Of a stretch of 64,000 nucleotides of DNA, positions 41,825-50,682 are shown piece by piece. The stretch covers positions 744,001-808,000 of the forward strand of contig NZ_JTJW01000005.1 of assembly GCF_000805385.1 (NCBI RefSeq), read 5' to 3'. Positions within the stretch are counted from its first letter, which is position 1; each line of letters starts with the position of its first letter. Position numbers and translations under genes: made by a program. The notes beneath the pieces are model-generated. The model saw only the letters and a list, made by a program, of their open reading frames with translations. It was not told the DNA's origin and searched no databases. This DNA comes from Mycolicibacterium setense (GTDB taxonomy: Bacteria; Actinomycetota; Actinomycetes; Mycobacteriales; Mycobacteriaceae).

Positions 41825-43348
41825 GTGACTGTCTCGGGGAGTAAGACTGCTTCTGTGGGGCTCACCGTACGAGATCTGGCCGAGGTCGACAGCCTCGGTC
41901 TGGTGTTGGTGGCAGGAGGGCGAGGCGCCGACCGTGAGATCGCGTGGGCGCATGCGATCGAGCTGCCGGATCCGACCCCGTACCTGGCCGGTGGTGAGTT
42001 GGTCATGACGACGGGCATCAACATCGGTGTGGACGCCGTCGCGCAATCCGCTTACGTAGCGCGCCTGGCCGCGGCCGGGACGGCGGCGCTGGCCGTCGAT
42101 ATCGGCACCACGATCGCCGAGGTGCCACCGGCCGTGCGCGCCGCGGGAGACGAATTCGGTCTCCCGGTGCTGGAGGTGCCGGCATCGACGCCGTTCATCG
42201 CGATCGCCCGGGTGGTGGTCGATGCGCTCAAGGCGGACGAATTGCAATCGGTGCAGCGGGTCGTCGACGCGCAGGAAGTCCTCGCCCGGGCCACGCTGCG
42301 CGGCGGCATCCCCGGCGTGGTCGGTGCGCTGGCCGAGTGTCTGTCGGGGACCGTCGTGGTCGTCGACACCGACAGCACGGTGTTGGCGGCCGCCGGCAGC
42401 GGGCAGGAGCGGTTGATCGCTGTGCTCGGTGAGCAGGCCGGCGCGACGCGTCGCCACGGTGCTCACGTCACCGTCGACGGGGATGCCTTTGTGACCATCC
42501 AGAATCTGCGGGCCGCCCATCCGGTTCGCGGTCGGCTCGCCGTACGGACCCTCGCCCCGATGTCCAATTCCGACCGCCTACTGGTGGCGCACGCGGTGTC
42601 GCTCATCTCGATTGCGATCGAGAAGCCGGCGCGGGTGATCGACGCGGAGCAACTGCTGCGGATTGCCGTCACCCGTGAGATGTTCACCGGTTCCGGCGCT
42701 GTCGACCGTGCGGTATTGCGCTACTTCGGTTTTGAGCCCGACGGTGACGTGGTGGTGGCATCGTTCACCGGCACGGGGCCGGTGTTGGCGGCCGAGCACG
42801 TACTGGGCCGTGTGCTGAGCACGTTTCTGATGGCCCCGAGAGCCGGCGAGATCGTGATCGTGATTCCGGCCGGCGATGGCCGAAGCCGCATTCGCGCTGT
42901 CATCGACGAACTCGAACAGCAGGCGGGCATCACGGTCAGCGGCGGAATGAGCCGCCCTGCCCGTCTGGCAGATGTTCGTACGGCACTGGAACAGGCCCAC
43001 ATTGCGGCGCATTCCAGCCCTGGGCGGTTCAGCGAATTCGAGGACCTCACTCCGATGGGCGTGCTGCTCGACGGCCGCAGTTCCGCCGAATTACGCTTGT
43101 TGGCAGCGCCATTGGATTCGTTGGACGGCGCGGAGGAACTGATTCCCACCCTGGCCGCCTTCCTCGGACGCAACGGTCAGATGGAGGCGGCGGCCGCCGA
43201 GCTCGCGGTCCATCGGCACACCATGCGTAACCGGATGCGGCGCATCTCTGGCCTGTTGGGCGACGACCTGGAATCGGCCGACACCCGCGCGCAGCTGTGG
43301 CTGGCCCTCAAGGCCTGGCAGCTGCTGGCGTCTCGCCGGCCAGGCTGA
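41825..43348 (+). CDS. PucR/CdaR-family transcriptional regulator
   Basis: The 507-residue protein has an N-terminal PucR ligand-sensing domain at about 14-135 (ELPDPTPYLAGGELVMTTGI is its signature), a central GGDEF-like region, and a C-terminal PucR HTH at about 440-500 (ELAVHRHTMRNRMRRISGLL). PucR proteins activate catabolic genes for purines, amino acids or dicarboxylates. Its end overlaps the convergent CoA-transferase gene by 41 bp. Regulation of the CoA-transferase/dehydrogenase pair is a likely but unproven role. Confidence 0.92.
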   Translation: MTVSGSKTASVGLTVRDLAEVDSLGLVLVAGGRGADREIAWAHAIELPDPTPYLAGGELVMTTGINIGVDAVAQSAYVARLAAAGTAALAVDIGTTIAEVPPAVRAAGDEFGLPVLEVPASTPFIAIARVVVDALKADELQSVQRVVDAQEVLARATLRGGIPGVVGALAECLSGTVVVVDTDSTVLAAAGSGQERLIAVLGEQAGATRRHGAHVTVDGDAFVTIQNLRAAHPVRGRLAVRTLAPMSNSDRLLVAHAVSLISIAIEKPARVIDAEQLLRIAVTREMFTGSGAVDRAVLRYFGFEPDGDVVVASFTGTGPVLAAEHVLGRVLSTFLMAPRAGEIVIVIPAGDGRSRIRAVIDELEQQAGITVSGGMSRPARLADVRTALEQAHIAAHSSPGRFSEFEDLTPMGVLLDGRSSAELRLLAAPLDSLDGAEELIPTLAAFLGRNGQMEAAAAELAVHRHTMRNRMRRISGLLGDDLESADTRAQLWLALKAWQLLASRRPG

Positions 43349-44459
43349 GATCGGCGTCATCGCCACCCAGTAGTGGCGGCCCGCTGCGATAGGTGACCGG
43401 TGTCGCCGACAAGGTGATCGGGTTGGCCACTTGGGGTGTGGTGGTTCCGGGCACCGGGACCGTCGCGTCGATCCCGAGCCGGCGGGCGAAATCGAATGCC
43501 TCCGCGAGGTCGTTGATGGGCCCGGCGGGCACACTGGCGGCGGTCAGCACCGCATACCAGTGATCGGCACCGTGGACCTTGAGCGCTGTTTCGATGACGG
43601 GGCACAACACATCTCGATGAGCAACCCGTTGGGGATTGGTAGCGAACCGCGGGTCGTCGGCCAGCTGTGGTTCACCGATGGCGGCGGCGAAGGCGCGGAA
43701 TTGCTTGTCGTTGCCGACGGCGACCGCGATGGGGCGGTCGGCGGTATCGAATGTCTGGTACGGGGCGATGCTCGGATGCCGGTTGCCCATCATCTGCGGC
43801 ACCGCACCGGCGCCCAGATAGCCCGAGGCCTGGTTCACCATGGAGGACAACAAAACCGAGAACAAGTTGGTGTCGACGCGCTGGCCGACTCCGGTGCGGT
43901 CGCGGTGTGCCAGCGCCGCCAGGATTCCGCTCAGCGCGTGCAGGCCGGCCAACACGTCGACCAGGGCCACGCCGGCCTTGGTCGGATCGCCCGGTTCGGT
44001 TCCGGTGACGCTCATCAGGCCGCCCACCGCCTGGACCAGCAGGTCATATCCTGGCAACTCGGCCCCGCCGTCGCGACCGAATCCGGTGATCGAGCAGTAG
44101 ATCAGATCGGGACGGATCGCTCGCAGATCCTCGTAACCGAGCCCCAGTTTCTCCATGGTGCCCGGCCGGAAGTTCTCCACCACGATGTCGGCGCCGGCCA
44201 CCAGGGATCTGGCCCGGTCACGGTCGCCGGCGTCGGTCAGATCCAGCACCACCGAGCGCTTGTTGCGATTGACGGCATTGAAATACGTTGCCACGCCAGA
44301 TGAGTCGTAGGGCGGTCCCCAGGCGCGGGTGTCGTCGCCGGTTCCCGGTCGTTCGACCTTGATCACCTCGGCCCCGAAGTCGCCGAGCATCATGGTCGCG
44401 TACGGTCCGGCGAGTACCCGGCTGAAATCGACGACGACCACACCGTCGAGGGCGCCCAT
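43308..44459 (-). CDS. Family III (CaiB/BaiF) CoA-transferase, probable glutarate CoA-transferase
   Basis: The 383-residue protein has the CaiB family opening (VVVDFSRVLAGPYATMMLGD, GAEVIKVERP), the motif VNRNKRSVVLDL, and catalytic Asp in GYDLLVQAVGG. Family III enzymes move CoA between carboxylic acids through an aspartyl-CoA thioester. The gene directly upstream on the same strand encodes a glutaryl-CoA dehydrogenase-like protein, so succinyl-CoA:glutarate CoA transfer is the best guess. The ATG at 44459 (MGALDGVVVV) has GAAGAGGAGAAGG before it; that region is part of a tandem repeat. Confidence 0.88.
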   Translation of the reverse strand: MGALDGVVVVDFSRVLAGPYATMMLGDFGAEVIKVERPGTGDDTRAWGPPYDSSGVATYFNAVNRNKRSVVLDLTDAGDRDRARSLVAGADIVVENFRPGTMEKLGLGYEDLRAIRPDLIYCSITGFGRDGGAELPGYDLLVQAVGGLMSVTGTEPGDPTKAGVALVDVLAGLHALSGILAALAHRDRTGVGQRVDTNLFSVLLSSMVNQASGYLGAGAVPQMMGNRHPSIAPYQTFDTADRPIAVAVGNDKQFRAFAAAIGEPQLADDPRFATNPQRVAHRDVLCPVIETALKVHGADHWYAVLTAASVPAGPINDLAEAFDFARRLGIDATVPVPGTTTPQVANPITLSATPVTYRSGPPLLGGDDADLSLAGETPAAARP

Positions 44460-44473
44460 CAGTGCCTTCTCCT

Positions 44474-44556
44474 CTTCGCGCAAGCGCTCATCGGTGCGTT
44501 CTCTTCTTCGCGCAAGCGCTCATCAGTGCGTTCTGTTCTTCGCGCAAGCGCTCATC
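44474..44556 (-). repeat. Three tandem 32-bp repeats between dehydrogenase and CoA-transferase genes
   Basis: Copies begin at 44474, 44506 and 44538 with the shared core CTTCGCGCAAGCGCTCATC (the last is cut after the core). On the coding (minus) strand each core reads GATGAGCGCTTGCGCGAAG, so each copy supplies an ATG; the full copies also carry a purine-rich stretch like the real start region of the CoA-transferase. The repeats fill nearly the whole 95-bp spacer. Confidence 0.9.
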
Positions 44557-45751
44557 AGCGGAACGCCGCCTGCCCGGTCAGCGCCTTGCCGATCGACAGC
44601 AGGTGCATCTCGGAGGTGCCCTCGTAGGTGAGAACCGATTCGAGGTTGTTGGCGTGCCGCAGCGGTGAGTATTCGAGGGTGATTCCACTGCCGCCCAAGA
44701 GGGTCCGGCAGTCCCGGGCGATGGCCAGTGCCTCGCGGACGTTGTTGAGCTTGCCCAGGCTGATCTGTTCGGGCCTGGCTCCTTCGGCGTCCTTGATGCG
44801 GCCCAGGTGGATCGCCAGCAGCATTCCCTTGCCGAGTTCGACGGTCATGTTGGCCAGCTTTTCCTGGGTGAGCTGGTAGCTGGTCAGCGGCTTGTCGAAC
44901 ACCTCACGTGAGCCGGCGTAGTCGATCGCGGTCTCCAGGCTGTCGCGCGCGGCGCCGAGTGAACCGAACACGATGCCGAACCGGGCCTCGTTCAGACACG
45001 ACAGCGGCGCGGACAGGCCCTCGGCCAGCGGCAGTTGCGCCGAGGCCGGCAGCCGCACGTTGTCCAAGACGAGCTCGGAGGTCACCGAGGCCCGCAGCGA
45101 GAGCTTGCGATGAATCTCGTTGGCGGTGAAGCCCGGCGTGTCGGTGGGCACCAGGAATCCCCGAATGCCGTCATCGGTCTGGGCCCACACCGTGGCCACA
45201 TCGGCCAGGTTGCCGTTGGTGATCCACATCTTGGTGCCGTTGAGCACCCAGTCCGCACCGTCGCGGCGGGCGCGGGTGCGCATACCGGCGGGGTTCGAGC
45301 CGAAGTCGGGTTCGGTGAGGCCGAAGCAGCCGATCGCATCACCGGTCGCCAGTCGCGGCAGCCATTCATTCTTCTGTTCCTCGGATCCGTACCGGTAGAT
45401 CGAGAACATCGACAGCGAGCCCTGTACGGATACGAAACTGCGGAAGCCACTGTCGCCGGCTTCCAGCTCCATGCAGGCCAGGCCGTAGCTGACGGCGTTG
45501 GTGCCGGCGCAGCCGTAACCCTGCAGATGCATGCCGAGCACCCCGAGCTTGCCGAACTCCTTGGCCAACTCCCTCGGCAACGTGGCATCTTCGAACCACT
45601 CACCGACATTCGGCCGTAGCCGGCTGTCGACAAACTGCCGCACCTTCGCGGCGATGTCGCGCTCGTCCTGATCGAGCAGTCGGTCGGTGTCGAACAGCTC
45701 CAGCGGCCGGTAGGTGGACTTCTTGGCAGCCGGTGCGGTGGTGGCGGTCAT
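44555..45751 (-). CDS. Acyl-CoA dehydrogenase, glutaryl-CoA dehydrogenase-like
   Basis: The 398-residue protein has the N-terminal layout of glutaryl-CoA dehydrogenases (RPLELFDTDRLLDQDERDI), the FAD motif FGLTEPDFGSNP, the motif LNGTKMWITNG, and the catalytic Glu in LTYEGTSEMHLLSIGKALTG. These enzymes oxidise and decarboxylate glutaryl-CoA to crotonyl-CoA. Together with the CoA-transferase downstream this forms a glutarate (lysine/tryptophan catabolite) module. A 19-bp perfect palindrome lies 12 bp upstream of the ATG. An alternative would be a general FadE with similar sequence. Confidence 0.9.
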   Translation of the reverse strand: MTATTAPAAKKSTYRPLELFDTDRLLDQDERDIAAKVRQFVDSRLRPNVGEWFEDATLPRELAKEFGKLGVLGMHLQGYGCAGTNAVSYGLACMELEAGDSGFRSFVSVQGSLSMFSIYRYGSEEQKNEWLPRLATGDAIGCFGLTEPDFGSNPAGMRTRARRDGADWVLNGTKMWITNGNLADVATVWAQTDDGIRGFLVPTDTPGFTANEIHRKLSLRASVTSELVLDNVRLPASAQLPLAEGLSAPLSCLNEARFGIVFGSLGAARDSLETAIDYAGSREVFDKPLTSYQLTQEKLANMTVELGKGMLLAIHLGRIKDAEGARPEQISLGKLNNVREALAIARDCRTLLGGSGITLEYSPLRHANNLESVLTYEGTSEMHLLSIGKALTGQAAFR

Positions 45752-45762
45752 GGGTCAAGGCT

Positions 45763-45781
45763 AGATTTGCCGGGCAAATCT
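45763..45781. promoter_or_regulatory. Perfect 19-bp palindrome upstream of the dehydrogenase gene
   Basis: AGATTTGCCGGGCAAATCT is a perfect inverted repeat of 9 bp around a central G, positioned -12 to -30 from the dehydrogenase start. Such a site overlapping the leader is a typical repressor operator. The regulator is unknown. Confidence 0.7.
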
Positions 45782-45959
45782 GCCTATGGCCGGTTCGTAC
45801 AACGCTGCCATCATGGTTGTCCGATGTGGCGTCCCAGAGGCGTCGACGCGGGGGATCACCACCTGTTGGGGTGGCCTATGCTCGCTGAGGCGATCGGTGT
45901 GGCCCCAGGGTGTTCTCATCGTCATTGACCGGCGAACTCGGCCCAGGGGAAGTTTCAGC

Positions 45960-48023
45960 GTGCAGGCGATTGTTGGCGATCGGGTCCGCATTGCCGCCGC
46001 GACCCGTCCGGTTCGCGACGACTTGGTCGGACTGAGCGGCGTGGCCATCCTGATGGTGGTCGTCTGCCACCTCTGGTTCGGTCGGGCGCCCGGCGGCCTG
46101 GACGTCCTACTGGTCCTGTCCGGGTACTTCCTCGGCGGCCGCGTACTCCGCAGCATCGGCACGGCGAGCCCGACGGTTCTGGTGGCGGAGCTGGTACGGG
46201 TCGCGCGCAGGCTGCTGCCTCCCCTGGTTCTCGTGGTGTTGGTGAGTGCGGTGGGCACGGTGCTGATCCAGCCGCAGACCCGGTGGGAGGCATTCGCCGA
46301 CCAGACCCTGGCCGGCCTCGGCTTCTATCAGAATTGGCAGTTGCTCCGGTCGGCCGACGACTATGTGCAGGCCGGTGAGGCGGTGACGCCTCTGCACCAC
46401 CTGTGGGCCGTCTCGGTGCTGGGCCAGTTCGCGCTCGCGTTCTTCTTGCTCGCCGGTGCGGCGATCGTGCTGACATTGCGTCGCGGTCGCGGTGCGCGAC
46501 GCCGGGTTCTGGTGGCCTCGGCCGGGATCGGGGCGGCGGCATCGCTGTACTACGCGCTCACGACACAATCGGACAACCCGATGCTCGCCTACTACAGCAC
46601 CGCCGCCCGGGCGTGGGAGCCGTTGGCCGGAGTGCTGGCGGCAGCTGTCGTCTCCGGCCCGGTGGGCGGAATCCGGTGGCCCGACTGGTTGCGCGCGGGT
46701 GCGGCGGTGGCCGGGCTGGCGGCGATCCTGGTGTGCGGTGTGGTGACCGACCGGACCGTGCAGTCCCCGGGCCTCTGGACGGCGATTCCGGTGGCCGCGA
46801 CGGTGCTCATCATCGTGAGTGCGGCACAGGGGACGTCGGACAGGGCAACGGAGTTCCTGCGCAGCGGCCCGTTGGTCACCATCGGGGCGGCGGCCTATCC
46901 GCTGTACCTGTGGCATTGGCCCGTGCTGATCTTCTGGCTGGCCACCATCAACGACGATGCCGTCGGCCTGGTCGACGGCATCGCGATCATGCTGGCCGCA
47001 GGGCTGCTGGCGCTGCTGACCGCGCGGTGTGCGCAGCTGCCGTGGCGTCGCGGGCCCGGCATCCGGATGGTGTCGGGTGCGGTCGTGCTGCTGGTCGCGG
47101 TGGTGCTCGTGGCGATGTCGCTGATGTGGCAGGGCCATGTCGCATTGGCCCGGGCCAGCGGCGCGGAACTCGGCATGCTCCCGATCCGCGACTATCCGGG
47201 GGCGCAGGCGCTGATCGAGAATCGTCGGGTCGCGAAGTTGCCGACTCGGCCGAGTGCGCTGGAGGCCGACGACGATATCCCGCCCTCATCGGTCGACCAT
47301 TGCGTCACGGGGTTCACCGGTGATGACGTCCTCACGTGCGTGTACGGCGACCCCAAGGGTGACCACACCATCGCGCTGGCCGGCGGATCGCATTCGGAGC
47401 ACTGGCTGACCGCGCTGCACCAGCTCGGGCGTCAACACGGCTTCAAGGTGACCACCTACCTGAAGTTCGGTTGCCCGCTGACCACCAAACGCGTACCGAT
47501 CATCGCGGGATCCTCGGACACCTATCCGTCCTGCCGGACGTGGTCCGACAATGCGCTGGCGCGGATCATCGCCGACCGCCCGGACTATGTGTTCTTCACC
47601 TCGACGCGCCCGAAGCTCAACAGCCCGGGCGACTATGTGCCCGACCACTACCTCGGGATCTGGGATGACTTGTCCGCCAACGGGATCCCGATGCTTGGCA
47701 TACGCGATACACCGTGGATGATCCGGGACGGATGGTTCTTCTCACCCGTCGACTGTCTGTCGAAAGGTGGCGACGCCGACTCCTGCGGGCTGCCGCGCGA
47801 CTTGGCGCTGGCCCAGCGCAATCCGACCGTCGAGTACCTAACCGACTATCCGCTGATGAAGGCGCTCGACCTCAGCGATGCGGTGTGCCGGCCCACCGTC
47901 TGTCGGGCCGTGGAGGGCAACGTGCTGGTGTACCACGATGCCCATCACCTGTCGGCGGCCTACGTGCGCACACTCACCACCGAGTTGGCGCGGCAGATGT
48001 CCGACGCCCTCGGATGGTGGTAG
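45960..48023 (+). CDS. Membrane O-acyltransferase with C-terminal SGNH domain (OatA-like)
   Basis: The protein of about 687 residues has an acyltransferase-3 membrane domain with about ten helices (RDDLVGLSGVAILMVVVCHL, the family opening; PLYLWHWPVLIFW). A C-terminal extracytoplasmic SGNH-hydrolase domain carries the Ser in LAGGSHSEHW and the Asp-x-x-His in HDAHHLS. It has paired cysteines typical of exported domains. Such proteins O-acetylate cell-wall polymers or surface glycolipids. The frame is open to 45786; I chose the GTG at 45960 because it leaves a short cytosolic N-terminus as in relatives. The start is uncertain. Confidence 0.88.
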   Translation: MQAIVGDRVRIAAATRPVRDDLVGLSGVAILMVVVCHLWFGRAPGGLDVLLVLSGYFLGGRVLRSIGTASPTVLVAELVRVARRLLPPLVLVVLVSAVGTVLIQPQTRWEAFADQTLAGLGFYQNWQLLRSADDYVQAGEAVTPLHHLWAVSVLGQFALAFFLLAGAAIVLTLRRGRGARRRVLVASAGIGAAASLYYALTTQSDNPMLAYYSTAARAWEPLAGVLAAAVVSGPVGGIRWPDWLRAGAAVAGLAAILVCGVVTDRTVQSPGLWTAIPVAATVLIIVSAAQGTSDRATEFLRSGPLVTIGAAAYPLYLWHWPVLIFWLATINDDAVGLVDGIAIMLAAGLLALLTARCAQLPWRRGPGIRMVSGAVVLLVAVVLVAMSLMWQGHVALARASGAELGMLPIRDYPGAQALIENRRVAKLPTRPSALEADDDIPPSSVDHCVTGFTGDDVLTCVYGDPKGDHTIALAGGSHSEHWLTALHQLGRQHGFKVTTYLKFGCPLTTKRVPIIAGSSDTYPSCRTWSDNALARIIADRPDYVFFTSTRPKLNSPGDYVPDHYLGIWDDLSANGIPMLGIRDTPWMIRDGWFFSPVDCLSKGGDADSCGLPRDLALAQRNPTVEYLTDYPLMKALDLSDAVCRPTVCRAVEGNVLVYHDAHHLSAAYVRTLTTELARQMSDALGWW

Positions 48024-48040
48024 CGCTTATTCGACGCCGC

Positions 48041-48463
48041 TTATTCGACGATGAAGACGGGAATCTGCCGAGTGGTCTTGGTCTGGTACTCGGCATAAGG
48101 CGGGTAGGCCTCGACTGCCAGCTTCCACCAATGCTCGCGCTCCTCGCCAGCCAGTTCACGGGCAGTCAGCGACGCGGTCTTGTCGCCGTCCTGCACCGTC
48201 ACGGCCGGGTTGGCCTTGACGTTGAAGTACCACGAGGGGTGCGCCGGGTCGCCGCCCTTGGACGCCACCATCGCGTAACGACCGTTCTCTTCGACGCGCA
48301 TCAGCGGCACGTACCGCTTCTTACCTGACTTGGCGCCTGTCGTCGTGAACAGCACGATCGGGCGATCGAGCACCTCGACGCCGTCGGTGGTGCCTTGCTC
48401 CAGGATGCGTTGGGTCTGGTCACGTACCCAGTCGGTCGGGCTCAGTTCGGCATGTTCGCTCAC
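48041..48463 (-). CDS. Ddn-family deazaflavin (F420)-dependent nitroreductase-like protein
   Basis: The 140-residue protein has the split-barrel Ddn/Rv3547-type signature: PIVLFTTTGAKSGKKRYVPL, VASKGGDPAHPSWYFN and a C-terminal RQIPVFIVE. These enzymes use reduced F420 to reduce quinones, and some activate nitroimidazoles. An N-terminal helix precedes the barrel. A short direct repeat GCTTATTCGACG lies at its 3' end (48026-48050 region). Confidence 0.9.
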   Translation of the reverse strand: MSEHAELSPTDWVRDQTQRILEQGTTDGVEVLDRPIVLFTTTGAKSGKKRYVPLMRVEENGRYAMVASKGGDPAHPSWYFNVKANPAVTVQDGDKTASLTARELAGEEREHWWKLAVEAYPPYAEYQTKTTRQIPVFIVE

Positions 48464-48502
48464 GCACCCCGCAACACCGGCGACCGCGGAGATATTCCGG
48501 GG

Positions 48503-49474
48503 TCAGCGCAGCTTCAGGACCACTTTGCCTTTCGCGCTGCGGTTCTCCAGTGACGCTATGGCCTGCGCGGCCTGCTCCAGCGGGTACACCTGCGGCTGCG
48601 GTGCGGGCACCGCACCGGAGGCCAGCAACGGTTGCAGTTCGGCCCACTGCTCCTGCAGATAACCGGGGTGGGAGAACGTCCAGGCACCCCAGCCCGCGCC
48701 GATCACGTCGACGTTGTTGAGCAGCAGGCGGTTGACCTTGACCGTGGGAATGTCACCGCCGGTGAACCCGACGACCAGCAGGCGTCCGCCCACGGCCAGC
48801 GACCGCAGTGAGTCGGTGAAGCGGTCGCCGCCGACCGGGTCGAGGACGATGTCCACGCCGCGGCCGTCGGTGAGTTCCTTTACCGCATCCCGGAATCCGT
48901 CGGCCAGCACCACCTCCGATGCGCCTGCGGCCCTGGCGATTTCGGCCTTCTCCTCGGTGGACACCACCGCGATGGTGCGCGACGCGCCCAGCGCAGGGGC
49001 CAATCGCAGCGCGGAGGTGCCGATGCCTCCTGCCGCGCCGTGCACCAGTACGGTCTCACCCTTGGCCAGCCTGCCGCGCGTGCGCAACGCGAAATGCACG
49101 GTCAGGTCGTTGAACAGGATGCCGGCGCCGGCCTCGAACGAGACCGCGTGCGGCAGAGCGAACACCCGATCGGCGGGCAGTGCCACGACTTCGGCCATGC
49201 CGCCGGACAACATGGTCAGGCCAAGCACCCGGTCACCGGCGCGGACGTGGGCCCCGGCCGGAGCGCTGCGGACCACCCCGGCGACCTCGGCGCCGGGAGT
49301 GAACGGCACATCAGGCTTGTATTGGTAGAGCCCGCGGGTGAGCAGGGCGTCCGGGAACGCGACCCCAGCGGCGTGGACGTCGATCACCACCGCCTCGTCA
49401 GCTGAGGGTTCGGCGACGTCGGCCACCCGTACCGCATCGGGACCGTCGAGGGCGGTGATCTGTGCTGCACGCAT
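48503..49474 (-). CDS. NADPH:quinone oxidoreductase-like MDR enzyme (zinc-free)
   Basis: The 323-residue medium-chain reductase has GAEVAGVV near residue 61, a nucleotide-binding HGAAGGIGTSALRLA near 144, and no structural-zinc cysteines. It is therefore of the quinone reductase/crotonyl-CoA reductase-like group that uses NADPH. It diverges from a zinc alcohol dehydrogenase gene. A small palindrome, TGACAGGTGTCA, lies between them. Confidence 0.9.
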   Translation of the reverse strand: MRAAQITALDGPDAVRVADVAEPSADEAVVIDVHAAGVAFPDALLTRGLYQYKPDVPFTPGAEVAGVVRSAPAGAHVRAGDRVLGLTMLSGGMAEVVALPADRVFALPHAVSFEAGAGILFNDLTVHFALRTRGRLAKGETVLVHGAAGGIGTSALRLAPALGASRTIAVVSTEEKAEIARAAGASEVVLADGFRDAVKELTDGRGVDIVLDPVGGDRFTDSLRSLAVGGRLLVVGFTGGDIPTVKVNRLLLNNVDVIGAGWGAWTFSHPGYLQEQWAELQPLLASGAVPAPQPQVYPLEQAAQAIASLENRSAKGKVVLKLR

Positions 49475-49508
49475 CGGTGTCTCCTTCTGGTGGGTCGCCA
49501 GCCAATTG

Positions 49509-49520
49509 TGACAGGTGTCA
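49509..49520. promoter_or_regulatory. Palindrome between divergent MDR and ADH genes
   Basis: TGACAGGTGTCA has 5-bp arms (TGACA/TGTCA) around GG and lies 34 bp upstream of both starts' midpoint region. TGACA-N2-TGTCA is a common operator form for actinobacterial TetR-type repressors. No such regulator gene is adjacent. Confidence 0.45.
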
Positions 49521-49542
49521 AGTTGGTGGTTAGCATCACCGG

Positions 49543-50640
49543 ATGCTCAACGCCCGCGCCGCGGTGGTGCTCGACGCCGGAGCCGATCCGCAGCTCACTG
49601 ACGTCCAGATGCGCGAGCCAGTCGGTGACGAAGTTCTGGTCCGCATCGACGCGGTGGGCATCTGCCACACCGATGTGAGCGTGGCCGCGCGGTTTCGCAG
49701 GCTCCCGATGGTGTTCGGCCATGAAGGCGCGGGAACCGTGGTCCAGACCGGGCCGGATGCCGTCGCCCGGATCGGCGACCAAGTGGTCCTCACCTTCGCC
49801 AGTTGCGGCACGTGCTTCAACTGCCGGGCCGACGCCCCGGCCTACTGCGAGCGTTCCACCGACCTGAACATGCGCGGCAGCCGTCCCGACGCGTCCAGCG
49901 CCATGTACCGCGACGGTGCCCCGATCGGCGGCGGGTTCTTCGGCCAGTCCAGCTTCTGCACCTACGCGATCGCCGGTAGCCGCAATGCCGTGGTGCTGCC
50001 CGAGCCGATGGATCCCGCGCTGGCCGCCCCGCTGGGCTGCAGCGTGCAGACCGGTGTGGGTGCGGTGCTCAATGTGCTTGCGCCACAACCCGCGGATGCG
50101 CTCGTGGTGTTCGGTGCCGGCGCCGTCGGGCTCTCGGCGGTGATGGGCGCCCGCATCGCCGGGTGCCGCACCGTCATCGCCGTCGATCCGATCGTGCAGC
50201 GGCGCACGCTGGCAACCGAATTGGGAGCCACCGCGGCCATCGACCCGGTCGCGTCCGACGCCGCTGCGGTGGTGCTCGAGCTGACCGGGGGAGCGGCCGC
50301 CGCCGTCGACACCACCGCACGGCCCGACGTCCTGGCCGCCGCCGTCGGGGTGTTGCGCGAACGTGGCACGTTGGCGCTGCTGGGCCTGGGTGCGTTGACC
50401 GCCGAGCTACCCGTCGCTGCCATCATGGGCAAGGGTCTGACCGTGCGCGGCGTGGTGGAGGGTGACAGCGAACCGCACACCTTCATCCCGCGCCTGGTGG
50501 ATCTGCATCGCCGTGGCGAACTTCCGCTCGACAAATTCGTGAGCCGCTTCCTGTTCGACGACTTCGACCGGGCCTGGGCCGCTGCCAAGGCCGCTGACGT
50601 CGTCAAACCGGTGTTGATCACCGGAACGGTAGGCTCATAA
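49543..50640 (+). CDS. Zinc-dependent alcohol dehydrogenase (class III/aryl type)
   Basis: The 365-residue MDR enzyme has a catalytic zinc site (Cys in GICHTDVS, His in GHEGAG), a structural-zinc lobe with four cysteines (SCGTCFNCRADAPAYCE), and a Rossmann motif VVFGAGAVGLSAV. It resembles aryl-alcohol and benzyl-alcohol dehydrogenases that use NAD. It is followed 42 bp later by an alpha/beta hydrolase in the same direction, so the two may act in sequence on an ester-derived alcohol. Confidence 0.92.
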   Translation: MLNARAAVVLDAGADPQLTDVQMREPVGDEVLVRIDAVGICHTDVSVAARFRRLPMVFGHEGAGTVVQTGPDAVARIGDQVVLTFASCGTCFNCRADAPAYCERSTDLNMRGSRPDASSAMYRDGAPIGGGFFGQSSFCTYAIAGSRNAVVLPEPMDPALAAPLGCSVQTGVGAVLNVLAPQPADALVVFGAGAVGLSAVMGARIAGCRTVIAVDPIVQRRTLATELGATAAIDPVASDAAAVVLELTGGAAAAVDTTARPDVLAAAVGVLRERGTLALLGLGALTAELPVAAIMGKGLTVRGVVEGDSEPHTFIPRLVDLHRRGELPLDKFVSRFLFDDFDRAWAAAKAADVVKPVLITGTVGS

Positions 50641-50682
50641 AGCCCGGTTTCACCCGGCAACGACGCCAATGATCGGAGCATC

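Noticed and set aside
44474..44556. Possible CRISPR array
   Set aside because: Three repeats are directly adjacent with no spacers and no cas genes; it is a simple tandem repeat.
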